A stretch of DNA of 13,576 nt from Ferruginibacter sp. Lineage in GTDB: Bacteria > Bacteroidota > Bacteroidia > Chitinophagales > Chitinophagaceae. The notes beneath the pieces are model-generated. The model saw only the letters and a list, made by a program, of their open reading frames with translations, was not told the origin of the DNA and made no database searches. The DNA is taken from assembly GCA_025362765.1 (NCBI GenBank), contig JANYFI010000504.1, positions 1 through 13,576 on the forward strand. Direction: 5' to 3'. The position numbers were made by a program, and so were the translations under genes. Each line of letters starts with the position of its first letter. Position 1 is the stretch's first letter. Positions 6,591-13,576 of the stretch are shown in pieces.

Positions 6591-7919
6591 ATGAAAAAAC
6601 TTATTTTGTGCTTTTTAGCTGTTGGCCTGGCTGCGACAACATTCGGGCAAACGGCCTACGTACGCAGGCCATCCTTCGCCATGCATTTGTTTTTTGATGA
6701 TTTTCAAACTGCTTCCGATATAAGATCGTCAGGGCTTGCGACGGCGCTAAAAAATTATTCTGCCAGCGGCCGGTTAAAGGCCGGGCTTGGCTTCAGTTAT
6801 ATCAAAGGCATAAGTGAGCATGCAGATTTTGTTGCTACAGGATCCGGATCTTTTCTTGAATACCCCATTCCTAATCAGCCGCTCGAAGGGTATAATAGAT
6901 TTCTGATGGAAGTTGCCGCTACTGTGAATGTAAAATTACTCACCGATAAATATGTTGTTTCTCCCTTTTTGACAACAGGCGTTGGCGCATCAAAATTTGG
7001 TGGCTACTATGGTGCTTTTATTCCTGTAGGCGTAGGTTTACAATTTAATCTTTCAGATGATGCATTTCTTTTGGTAAACTCGCAGTATAGAATGCCGGTA
7101 ACGGAGTTGGTGAATTACCATTTTTATCATAGTGTTGGTTTTGGAGCCAATCTTTTTCCAAAAAAGGAACCTGCTACCAAACCTTTACCAGTGCCGGCAA
7201 TTGTGCCGGTAAAAGACCGTGATGGTGATGGTATTGTAGATTCGCTGGATAAATGCCCCGATGTAGCGGGCGTGGCTGCGTTGCAGGGTTGTCCTGACAA
7301 AGACGGGGACGGAATTACTGACGCCGATGATAAATGTCCTGATGTGGCAGGTCTCGCCCGGTATAACGGTTGCCCGGTACCGGATACAGATCACGACGGC
7401 ATCAATGATGAAAATGACAAGTGTCCGGCCGTTGCAGGTGTTGCCCGTTACCAGGGTTGCCCAATACCAGATACAGATGGGGATGGCGTGAATGATGAGG
7501 AAGATAAATGCCCATCCATAGCAGGCCCTGCAGATAACTTTGGCTGCCCTGTAATTGATAAAAAAGTGATTGACAAAATCAACATTGCGGCAAAGAATAT
7601 TTTCTTTTCTACAGGCAGCTCCAAATTGCTTCCCACTTCATTTAAATCTTTAAATGAAGTGGCTAAAATTTTAAATGCTAATTCATCTTATAAACTGGAT
7701 ATAGAGGGCCATACCGATAACACCGGCAAGGCGGATAAAAACCAGCTGTTAAGTGAAGCAAGAGCCAAAGCAGTGGCGGTATATATACAAAATAAAAAGG
7801 TAGATACTGCAAAATTAATTGCCAATGGCTATGGCCAGGATAAACCTGTAGCCGATAATAAAACGTCAGCCGGACGTTCAAAAAACCGCCGCGTCGAGTT
7901 AAAAGTTAAAAATTATTAA
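6591..7919 (+). CDS. OmpA-family outer membrane protein with TSP3 repeats
   Basis: An outer membrane protein that ties the membrane to peptidoglycan. It has 442 residues from the ATG at 6591, where MKKLILCFLAVGLAATTFGQ is a clean signal peptide. An in-frame TTG at 6564 overlaps the promoter element and is rejected. An N-terminal beta-barrel region spans about 20-195. Four thrombospondin type 3-like calcium-binding repeats (DxDGDGxxDxxDKCP) span 209-320. The C-terminal OmpA domain (about 330-442) has IEGHTDNTGKADKNQLLSEA and RAKAVAVY, the Asp and Arg positions known to bind mDAP in other OmpA domains. It probably has its own promoter (TACTTTTG at 6559) and it ends at a strong terminator at 7948. 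The architecture is common in Bacteroidota. Confidence 0.93.
   Translation: MKKLILCFLAVGLAATTFGQTAYVRRPSFAMHLFFDDFQTASDIRSSGLATALKNYSASGRLKAGLGFSYIKGISEHADFVATGSGSFLEYPIPNQPLEGYNRFLMEVAATVNVKLLTDKYVVSPFLTTGVGASKFGGYYGAFIPVGVGLQFNLSDDAFLLVNSQYRMPVTELVNYHFYHSVGFGANLFPKKEPATKPLPVPAIVPVKDRDGDGIVDSLDKCPDVAGVAALQGCPDKDGDGITDADDKCPDVAGLARYNGCPVPDTDHDGINDENDKCPAVAGVARYQGCPIPDTDGDGVNDEEDKCPSIAGPADNFGCPVIDKKVIDKINIAAKNIFFSTGSSKLLPTSFKSLNEVAKILNANSSYKLDIEGHTDNTGKADKNQLLSEARAKAVAVYIQNKKVDTAKLIANGYGQDKPVADNKTSAGRSKNRRVELKVKNY
7215..7550 (+). repeat. Four TSP3-like repeats inside ompA, about 84 bp each
   Basis: Four units of 27, 29, 29 and 27 codons each carry DxDGDG or DxDHDG, then DKCP, then an Ala-Gly stretch and a GCP end. 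The conserved acidic residues fit calcium loops, and each unit has two Cys. The units have diverged at the DNA level, so this is an old tandem array and not a recent expansion. It forms the linker between the barrel and the OmpA domain. Confidence 0.85.
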
Positions 7920-7947
7920 GCGCAACTATTATTACAAAATAAATTAT

Positions 7948-7978
7948 AATCCTTTGGCATTGCCAGGGGATTTTTTTT
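7948..7978 (+). terminator. Rho-independent terminator of ompA
   Basis: The arm AATCCTTTGGC (7948-7958) pairs with GCCAGGGGATT (7962-7972) over all 11 positions (two G-T pairs) across a 3-base ATT loop. It leads into T8 at 7971-7978. It begins 29 bases after the ompA stop and separates ompA from hscA. Confidence 0.9.
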
Positions 7979-8072
7979 AACAGGAAAAGCTGAATTAAAA
8001 AATAGTAGTTGAAATTACCGATTTCGCAAACACGGAAAGTATCAAAAAAATCAGCACTTTTTCATTATTGCT

Positions 8073-8080
8073 TACTTTTG
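8073..8080 (+). promoter_or_regulatory. Bacteroidota -7 promoter element ahead of hscA
   Basis: TACTTTTG matches TAnnTTTG and is identical to the octamer ahead of ompA. It lies 37 bases before the hscA ATG at 8118 and downstream of the ompA terminator, so hscA is probably transcribed alone. No clear -33 TTG is visible. Confidence 0.5.
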
Positions 8081-8117
8081 CAATCAATAAATTATACAAA
8101 TAACAACAACAAGTTTT

Positions 8118-9974
8118 ATGGCGAAGATTGGTATCAACATAGCAACAGGCAGTTTGCAAAAGGAAGAAATAATAGTGGGGATAGACCTTGGAACAACCAA
8201 CAGTTTAGTAGCCATTATTCACCCCGAAACAAAGCAACCTGTCGCATTGAAAGAGCATAACAGCAGTTCACTGGTTCCATCTGTAGTGCATTTTGATGCA
8301 GTTGGAAATATTACCGTGGGTGAAGAAGCAAAGAAATACCTGGTAACAGAACCGCACAATACCATTTTTTCTGTTAAGCGTTTAATGGGTAAATCGTATA
8401 ATGATATAAAAGACAATGCGTCTTCTTTTTCGTATAAGGTGATAGATGACAGTAACCAGGCAATGGTGAAAGTGCAGGCCGGTACAAAATTTTATTCCCC
8501 GGCTGAATTATCTTCCTTTATTTTAAAGGAACTAAAACAACGGGCAGAACACATTTTAAAAACGCCTGTAAATAAAGCCGTGATAACCGTGCCGGCGTAT
8601 TTTAACGACGCTCAAAGACAAGCTACCAGGGATGCAGGAAAGCTTGCAGGGTTGGACGTGTTGCGTATTGTAAATGAGCCTACAGCCGCAAGCCTAGCAT
8701 ATGGGTTAGGTTTGCATAAAGAAGACGATAAAACAATAGCCGTGTACGATTTGGGTGGAGGCACATTTGATATTTCGTTGTTAAAAATTAGCGGAGGTAT
8801 TTTTGAGGTACTGTCGACCAATGGGGATACTTATCTTGGTGGCGACGATATTGACCATGCGATTGTTAAGCACTGGCTACAGCAGGCTGGCGTAAGTGAA
8901 GCAGCGTTACAGGAAAATAAAAAATTTGCACAAGGCATCCGTTTGCAGGCCGAGGCGGCAAAGATATTTCTTTCTGAAAATGATAATTTTGAAAAATTAT
9001 TTAATGGAGATAAATTACTCATCAGCCGGCAAACGTTTGAAAAAATTATACAGCCATTCGTAGATAAAACGCTTACCTGTTGTGCAAATGCTTTAAAAGA
9101 TGCGGGGCTAAAAAAAGAGGCCATTGATGTAGTGGTAATGGTAGGTGGTTCTACAAGGGTGCCATTGATAAAAGAAAGCGTTGGAGCTTTTTTCGGCAGG
9201 CCGGTAAATGATAGTGTTAACCCCGATGAAGTAGTGGCATTGGGTGCGGCGATACAGGCGGATATATTAGCCGGTAATAATAAGGATGTGTTGTTGCTGG
9301 ATATTACACCACTTTCACTTGGTATTGAAACCATGGGAGGCTTGATGGATGTGTTGATACCCCGTAATTCGAAAATACCCAACAAAGCATCCCGCCAATA
9401 TACCACACAAAAAGATGGACAAAGCGGTATGAAAATTTCCGTTTACCAGGGCGAAAGAGATATGGTAAAAGATAACCGGAAACTGGCGGCATTTAATCTT
9501 ACTAATATCCCATCCATGCCCGCAGGTTTGGCAAAGGTGGAAGTAAGTTTTTTGATTAACGCAGACGGTATTTTAGTGGTAAAAGCAAAGGAGCTAAGAA
9601 GTGGTGTTGAACAGAGTATTGAAGTGAAAGCACAACAGGATTTAACAGATGCAGAGCTGGAAAAGATGTTGCTTGATTCCATCACGAATGCAAAAGAAGA
9701 CATTGCCACCAGGGCACTCGTAGAAGCCAGGACAGAAGGGGAGCAGCTGCTGGAAACAACAGAAAAGTTTATTCAGAAAAATACCAGTCATATTACCAAA
9801 GAAGAATTAATGCAAACCGCCGCGGCTATGCAGGCCTTGCAATTATCGCTTACTATGGATGATAAAGATCTTATTCATACCAAAGCCGAAGCGCTTAATG
9901 GTATCTCAAGACCCTATGCCGAAAGAATTATGGATGCAGCCATTTCAATTGCTATGAAAGGAAAAGCGGTTTAG
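8118..9974 (+). CDS. hscA: Hsp70-family chaperone, HscA type (iron-sulfur cluster assembly)
   Basis: A cytoplasmic ATP-dependent chaperone. HscA works with the J-protein HscB to release Fe-S clusters from the scaffold IscU. It has 618 residues, close to HscA (about 616) and shorter than DnaK (about 638). A 20-residue leader precedes [12 protein letters not shown] (21-32), as in HscA. The ATPase domain shows [45 protein letters not shown] and [15 protein letters not shown]. The substrate domain begins at [16 protein letters not shown]. HscA-like wording includes [10 protein letters not shown] and [13 protein letters not shown]. The start at 8118 gives the HscA-type leader. No isc or suf genes are nearby, so the assignment rests on sequence only; a divergent DnaK is the alternative. 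The last 30 bp overlap the convergent gene ending at 9945. Confidence 0.85.
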   Translation: MAKIGINIATGSLQKEEIIVGIDLGTTNSLVAIIHPETKQPVALKEHNSSSLVPSVVHFDAVGNITVGEEAKKYLVTEPHNTIFSVKRLMGKSYNDIKDNASSFSYKVIDDSNQAMVKVQAGTKFYSPAELSSFILKELKQRAEHILKTPVNKAVITVPAYFNDAQRQATRDAGKLAGLDVLRIVNEPTAASLAYGLGLHKEDDKTIAVYDLGGGTFDISLLKISGGIFEVLSTNGDTYLGGDDIDHAIVKHWLQQAGVSEAALQENKKFAQGIRLQAEAAKIFLSENDNFEKLFNGDKLLISRQTFEKIIQPFVDKTLTCCANALKDAGLKKEAIDVVVMVGGSTRVPLIKESVGAFFGRPVNDSVNPDEVVALGAAIQADILAGNNKDVLLLDITPLSLGIETMGGLMDVLIPRNSKIPNKASRQYTTQKDGQSGMKISVYQGERDMVKDNRKLAAFNLTNIPSMPAGLAKVEVSFLINADGILVVKAKELRSGVEQSIEVKAQQDLTDAELEKMLLDSITNAKEDIATRALVEARTEGEQLLETTEKFIQKNTSHITKEELMQTAAAMQALQLSLTMDDKDLIHTKAEALNGISRPYAERIMDAAISIAMKGKAV

Positions 9975-11129
9975 TTTTTTTGTTTCAGTAGCTTTGGCCG
10001 CCATGATTAAAAAAAATGGAAACAACCCTAAAACGAAACGGTTGTGGTAGTCGTCGCACTGCATCATAATAACTGTAGCAAAGGTTGAAATGCTGATGAG
10101 CATAAAATAGAAAACAGGTTTGTAGGTTTTTTCTTTTTGTCCCGCTAATCCCGCCAGGGATAAAATATACAGTGGAACTATAAATAAGAGCAGGAAAATA
10201 TTGTGCAGGTTGGAATAATAAGGTCTTGTCATAAAGAAAAAGGCCTTAAGCCTTAATATAGCCAATGAAATAAAGTGAGAAAAATTGTGGCTAACATAAT
10301 AATAAAGCTGTTGCACGGGTGTGCCGGTAGTTGACAGGTCAAGTGCCGGATGCGTCGAAGGAATTATACCGCATACAATGCATCCTTCCGTTGCAGAAAG
10401 GGTTATAGGAACATTGGATGTTGTGGTAAATATGATATTGGTTACAAATAACAATGCTCCCAACCCGATAATTGCCGCTGGTATAATCAGCCGTTTATTC
10501 TTTTTGGGAACGATCAGATAGAGATAGCATAATACTCCAGGGATAAATAAAATGCCAAGTGGCCTTGCCAATATTGTGAGCAACAGCGCAAGAAAAATAA
10601 ACTGTATTCCTGATTTCTTTTTTGTAATGCTATGCTGGATAATGGTCGAAACCAGTAACAAAATACTGCTGTAAAAAACCGATTCAGTAAACAGAAATAC
10701 ATTCCATGAGCTGTAGGGTGAAAATATAACCGCGGTACAAACTATCAGTACTGGTAAAATCGAAAATGGACGGAAAAGTAATTTAAGTGATGCATGGAAA
10801 AATAAAATAACAGCTAAATTTAAAAGGGACTGCAATATTACGGCGCCAGTAAAACCAATTTTTAGCTGCAGGGAAACGTAGATTAAAAATATCGTTATTG
10901 AGTAAAACCAAAACCTCAATGCTGAAAGTGCCTTGTGGTTTACCAGGTTTTTTGCTTCCTGTATATACTTCTCTGCTTCCAGCGTTGTCCCGATTCCAAA
11001 TAAATGCAAATGCAATAAAAAAACAGCAGCATATAAAAACAGGATGACAGGAATGCTGTATTTTAAGCAATTTTTTTTTATGTAGGCAATGGTCAATTGA
11101 TAAACTGGTTTAAAATGTGAAAATGTCAA
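9945..11129 (-). CDS. Multi-spanning membrane protein, GT-C glycosyltransferase-like
   Basis: Probably a membrane glycosyltransferase that uses a lipid-linked sugar, though the donor and acceptor cannot be told. It has 394 residues and about ten hydrophobic membrane segments. The first (about 25-45) is followed by an acidic, loop-like stretch, [17 protein letters not shown], where GT-C enzymes usually carry their catalytic acid. The C-terminal [20 protein letters not shown] resembles the HxxRFxxPxxPF end of GT39/ArnT-like proteins. It starts 21 bp downstream of the broken acyltransferase and is the last gene of the - strand cluster. Its stop lies 30 bp inside the end of hscA on the other strand. 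The membrane nature is certain; the enzyme class is an inference from topology and weak motifs. Confidence 0.65.
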   Translation of the reverse strand: MTFSHFKPVYQLTIAYIKKNCLKYSIPVILFLYAAVFLLHLHLFGIGTTLEAEKYIQEAKNLVNHKALSALRFWFYSITIFLIYVSLQLKIGFTGAVILQSLLNLAVILFFHASLKLLFRPFSILPVLIVCTAVIFSPYSSWNVFLFTESVFYSSILLLVSTIIQHSITKKKSGIQFIFLALLLTILARPLGILFIPGVLCYLYLIVPKKNKRLIIPAAIIGLGALLFVTNIIFTTTSNVPITLSATEGCIVCGIIPSTHPALDLSTTGTPVQQLYYYVSHNFSHFISLAILRLKAFFFMTRPYYSNLHNIFLLLFIVPLYILSLAGLAGQKEKTYKPVFYFMLISISTFATVIMMQCDDYHNRFVLGLFPFFLIMAAKATETKKLNRFSFHSN

Positions 11130-11150
11130 ATACTGTTGCTGAAATAAAAA

Positions 11151-11589
11151 TCAAGTAACACTATTTGGCTTTTTAAATATAGAATACTTATTGTTCTTTT
11201 TTAGAAAATAACCTTCAAAGAAATAATATGACGCAACAGATACAAGTATTGAGTAAAAAAACAAGTGCATAAATCGAAAATTCGTTTGCAAAATTAAAAT
11301 GTAGCGGTAGATTTTTTTTACACATTAATATGTTATTTTCTGATCCTTCTTTTAACAGTAAAAATGTTACTAGCAATCCGCTCAATACAAAAAAGCGGTC
11401 TACGCCTAATTTACCTAATACCAAATAGGAATGATTGGATGCATAATTGTTTGACAGTTTAAAATTAGATTTCATCCCTTCTACATGACGAATGCAAACC
11501 ATCATGGCCGCAATAAAACGCAGTTCATCTAAATTAGGAAACCGAAAGCGCGGTTTTACTGCGGTATAACCGCCCGTATAGTTTGGCAA
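11151..11589 (-). pseudogene. Acyltransferase 3 (OafA/YrhL type) pseudogene, internally deleted
   Basis: Intact members are inner membrane proteins of roughly 350-400 residues that move acyl groups onto surface sugars. Here about 95 N-terminal residues remain, including FPNLDELRFIAAMMVCIRH with the conserved Arg-His, and LGKLGVDRFFVLSGLLVTF followed by LLLKEGSENN. At an A8 run (11312-11319) the frame moves by one. The next frame gives KKIYRYIL, which fits the usual RRILRI segment, and then jumps to a family C-terminal end: FMHLFFYSILVSVASYYFFE, then GYFLKKNN, with a TGA at 11151. Roughly 200 residues of central membrane segments are missing. The first usable start is a TTG at 11589, just after the stop of the GT87 gene at 11595; the true start is uncertain. 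It is almost certainly non-functional. Confidence 0.82.
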
Positions 11590-11594
11590 TTGGT

Positions 11595-12896
11595 TCAGGA
11601 AAATATTTTTGATAAGAGCGGCTTATTTGGAAGGTTTGAATACAGGTAAAGAAATAATGAAAACGCAATCAAATATTCACCAAGAAGCAATTGCATCGGG
11701 ATTATTTTAAAAAAGTGAGCAGAAAAGAACAGGCCTGTAAAAAGGGTTACCAATATAGCCTTACTGGCTTTTTCCCAATTGAACAATAACACGGACAATG
11801 GAAAAAACAGCTCTACAAAATAATAATCGCATTTTGGAATCCATATAAAAACTTCGCTTAAATAGTTAAAAAAGAAGCCAATTAATAAAAGAGATGTAGG
11901 ATCGGTTACTTTGTTTTTATAAAAGAATACAAAGGATAATATTACGAGCGTCATTAGTAAAATAAGATAGTAGACGGCAGGGGATGCATATATATCAAAT
12001 ATGGCTCTCAGTTCAAAGGGGATATTGGCAATATAACCTGGCATCGGGTAGGTGTGAAAATTGGATTGGCCTTCAATAACAGGTGGCACAACAAGTAGAT
12101 CAAAGTGAATGCCGTGGTCATAATCCCTTCCCGAATAATATTGCAACCAGCCCCTTGACGATTTGAAAAAATCCAACCAATTGTTTAATTGATGGAACAG
12201 GCAAATTTGCACTACAGCTATAATACCTGAGATTACAAGCCCTTTTAAAAAAAGTTTTCTGTTACTGGCCATTAAAAATGGCAATGCAAAAAATGCGTAA
12301 CTGGGCCTTAACCAAATGCAAATGCCGATGGAGAGTCCATAATAAAATAATGCCTTGGGGTGTTTGTTGAAAAAAACAAAAGTCAAAGAAAGCAATAACG
12401 GGAATAGTATATAACTCTGCCCAATGTGGACATTCATGATCCATGCCCGGGATAGCAGTAAAAAGGAAAATAATAAAAGTAATAAGTTTTTCGTAATCAG
12501 TTTATTGCTTTTGAAGTAAAAAACGTAAAAAATCAGCAGGATGGAGATGTATTGAAACGCAAACCATATTTTTTCTATTAATGGAAAAGGTAGCGGAGCA
12601 AGTGGCTGCAATAGCCAGTTATAACTGGGCGGCAGTGTAACAATATTTTGCTTAAAAGTACTATCCCCTTCATATTGCAAACAAAGTTCTGCGGGGTAGT
12701 CGGGCGTCCACTTAAAAAAATAAGGCGAATAGCCTTTGGCCATATATCTTGCCCCCACAATTCTTTTTCTCAGGTCACAAGGGTATCCTGATTGCTGATT
12801 TTTGTAATCACGATAAATGCCCGCACACAACACTCCCGCAAATAAAATAAGCAGGAACCGGTGGATATGCATTTGATATTTAATCAGAAAATTCAT
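11595..12896 (-). CDS. GT87-like (DUF2029) membrane glycosyltransferase
   Basis: A probable polyprenyl-phosphate-dependent mannosyltransferase or related enzyme. It has 433 residues and about ten to twelve membrane segments. The first helix (about 12-28) is followed by DLRKRIVGARYMAKGYSPYF, the Asp-containing loop and GxxPY pattern of GT87. Next come TLPPSYNWLLQPLAPLPFPL and the helix after it, matching the family's YPPxxxxLxxPLAxLP stretch. IWLRPSYAFFALPFL is also family-like. The ATG at 12896 overlaps the stop of the methyltransferase gene as ATGA, indicating translational coupling. The broken acyltransferase follows within a few bases. The neighbours suggest surface polysaccharide or glycolipid assembly. 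The sugar and acceptor cannot be told. Confidence 0.75.
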   Translation of the reverse strand: MNFLIKYQMHIHRFLLILFAGVLCAGIYRDYKNQQSGYPCDLRKRIVGARYMAKGYSPYFFKWTPDYPAELCLQYEGDSTFKQNIVTLPPSYNWLLQPLAPLPFPLIEKIWFAFQYISILLIFYVFYFKSNKLITKNLLLLLFSFLLLSRAWIMNVHIGQSYILFPLLLSLTFVFFNKHPKALFYYGLSIGICIWLRPSYAFFALPFLMASNRKLFLKGLVISGIIAVVQICLFHQLNNWLDFFKSSRGWLQYYSGRDYDHGIHFDLLVVPPVIEGQSNFHTYPMPGYIANIPFELRAIFDIYASPAVYYLILLMTLVILSFVFFYKNKVTDPTSLLLIGFFFNYLSEVFIWIPKCDYYFVELFFPLSVLLFNWEKASKAILVTLFTGLFFSAHFFKIIPMQLLLGEYLIAFSLFLYLYSNLPNKPLLSKIFS

Positions 12897-13423
12897 TGGT
12901 GAGTAGATTGATTTTTGCCACTTTTGTTTTCCTTTTCAAATATTACCCACTGACTGAGATTTAATATCTTTCTGTAAAAAACTGTTTTGAACAGGTGTAT
13001 GTTTTTAATGTTACGGAGATGATTGTGAGGACTGGTCCTCTTTTGATTAAGCCCGAAAAATTCAAGTAACTTTAATAGCGGGTCCGCCGAAGGGTTTGGT
13101 GTTGTAATCAATAAGCTTCCGCCGGGCTTTAGTAATGAATAACATGCATTCCAGATGTCATCATGTTCTACTACTTCAAAAGCAATTATTATATCAAATT
13201 TCTCAGGCATTAATCCAATGGCTTTCCAATTTTTTATATCGCCCTTAATGGTTGGTGTTCCTTCCAAATCAATACCAGTGTAATTTTTCCATCCGTTATT
13301 TAATAAATAATTTCCTAACCAGTTATTGCCACAACCAACTTCCAAAACAACAGCGTTTTTGGGTATTGGTTTAATAAAAAAGTTGATTTTTTTTTGTCGG
13401 GCGATATCGCTGAAAATTGGCAT
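12893..13423 (-). CDS. Class I SAM-dependent methyltransferase
   Basis: A cytoplasmic methyltransferase of 176 residues with an unknown substrate. The Rossmann motifs are clear: VVLEVGCGNNWLGNYL (residues 25-40, motif I), TGIDLEG (49-55, acidic end of strand 2), FDIIIAFEVVEHDD (77-90) and LLKPGGSLLITTPNP (97-111). There is little beyond the core fold, only a basic C-terminal tail. It starts 18 bp after the stop of the preceding oxidoreductase-like gene and overlaps the GT87 gene by four bases, so the genes are tightly coupled. In this setting it may methylate a sugar or lipid intermediate, but that is inferred from position only. Confidence 0.82.
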   Translation of the reverse strand: MPIFSDIARQKKINFFIKPIPKNAVVLEVGCGNNWLGNYLLNNGWKNYTGIDLEGTPTIKGDIKNWKAIGLMPEKFDIIIAFEVVEHDDIWNACYSLLKPGGSLLITTPNPSADPLLKLLEFFGLNQKRTSPHNHLRNIKNIHLFKTVFYRKILNLSQWVIFEKENKSGKNQSTHQ

Positions 13424-13441
13424 AGATGTTAATGGATTTAT

Positions 13442-13576
13442 TTATTTTTCTTCATGATATTCATCTTCCATATTGATGCTCCAGATATTGGATTTATCTT
13501 TTATTCCATCCCTGATATTCTGAACAGCCCGCATGGCAGTTAGCATGGAATGATCCTGGTTGTTGTATTTGTGCAT
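13442..13576 (-). CDS. C-terminal end of an FAD-dependent oxidoreductase-like protein, cut by the window edge
   Basis: Forty-four codons are open from the right edge to a TAA at 13442-13444. They read KYNNQDHSMLTAMRAVQNI, then RDGIKDKSNIW, then MEDEYHEEK. The NNQDHSMLTAMxAVxNI and DxWxxNxExEYHE pattern resembles the last residues of NAD(P)/FAD-dependent oxidoreductases related to UDP-galactopyranose mutase, where it lies against the flavin site. An ATG sits exactly at the edge (13576) but is probably an internal Met. It lies 18 bp upstream of the methyltransferase in the same direction, so it belongs to the same operon. The family call comes from memory of a short motif and is tentative; that it is coding is more secure. 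Confidence 0.55.
   Translation of the reverse strand: MHKYNNQDHSMLTAMRAVQNIRDGIKDKSNIWSINMEDEYHEEK

Noticed and set aside
8009..8260. 83-codon + strand frame across the hscA start
   Set aside because: It overlaps the conserved N-terminus of HscA in another frame and has no domain-like content.
8831..9406. 191-codon open frame on the - strand inside hscA
   Set aside because: It is fully antisense to the well-conserved Hsp70 coding sequence, with a Ser/Pro/Asn-rich composition typical of a shadow frame.
1..13576. Search for CRISPR, tRNA, transposase, integrase, toxin-antitoxin or defence genes
   Set aside because: No direct-repeat array, cloverleaf or matching protein motif was seen on either strand.

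Overview
The window looks like a chromosomal segment of a Bacteroidota bacterium, most likely in or near the Chitinophagaceae. The signs are moderate GC, weak Shine-Dalgarno sites, two copies of the Bacteroidota -7 promoter motif TAnnTTTG (both as TACTTTTG) just ahead of genes, an OmpA with thrombospondin type 3 calcium repeats, and a YcbB-type L,D-transpeptidase lipoprotein. This placement rests on family resemblance only.

Left (1-3382, + strand): three shikimate pathway genes in series, aroB (5' end cut by the window edge), aroA and aroC. They encode 3-dehydroquinate synthase, EPSP synthase and chorismate synthase. A hairpin with a T-run lies between aroB and aroA and could be a terminator or an attenuator.

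Middle-left (3390-4258, - strand): a decayed block. A vanX/ddpX-type D-Ala-D-Ala dipeptidase can be read only by joining three frames. It keeps its zinc ligands but has lost the conserved Arg (YRP) segment. Behind it is a second stretch that looks coding but is frameshifted, and I cannot identify it.

Middle (4325-7978, + strand): envelope genes. These are an L,D-transpeptidase lipoprotein, an RlpA-like double-psi beta-barrel protein, and an OmpA-family porin that ends at a strong intrinsic terminator. Together they suggest peptidoglycan cross-linking, peptidoglycan remodelling and outer-membrane anchoring.

Middle-right (8118-9974, + strand): a stand-alone Hsp70 of the HscA type, the iron-sulfur assembly chaperone. 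Its 3' end overlaps the convergent neighbour by 30 bp.

Right (9945-13576, - strand): a tightly packed surface-glycan-type operon. In transcription order it holds the C-terminal end of an FAD-dependent oxidoreductase-like protein, a class I methyltransferase, a GT87-like membrane glycosyltransferase, a broken acyltransferase-3 gene (large internal deletion plus a shift at an A8 run), and a second multi-membrane GT-C-like protein. I see no tRNA, rRNA, CRISPR, transposase or attachment site. No clearly new system is visible. The most informative features are the two decayed genes, the unidentified remnant and the hairpin inside the aro cluster.
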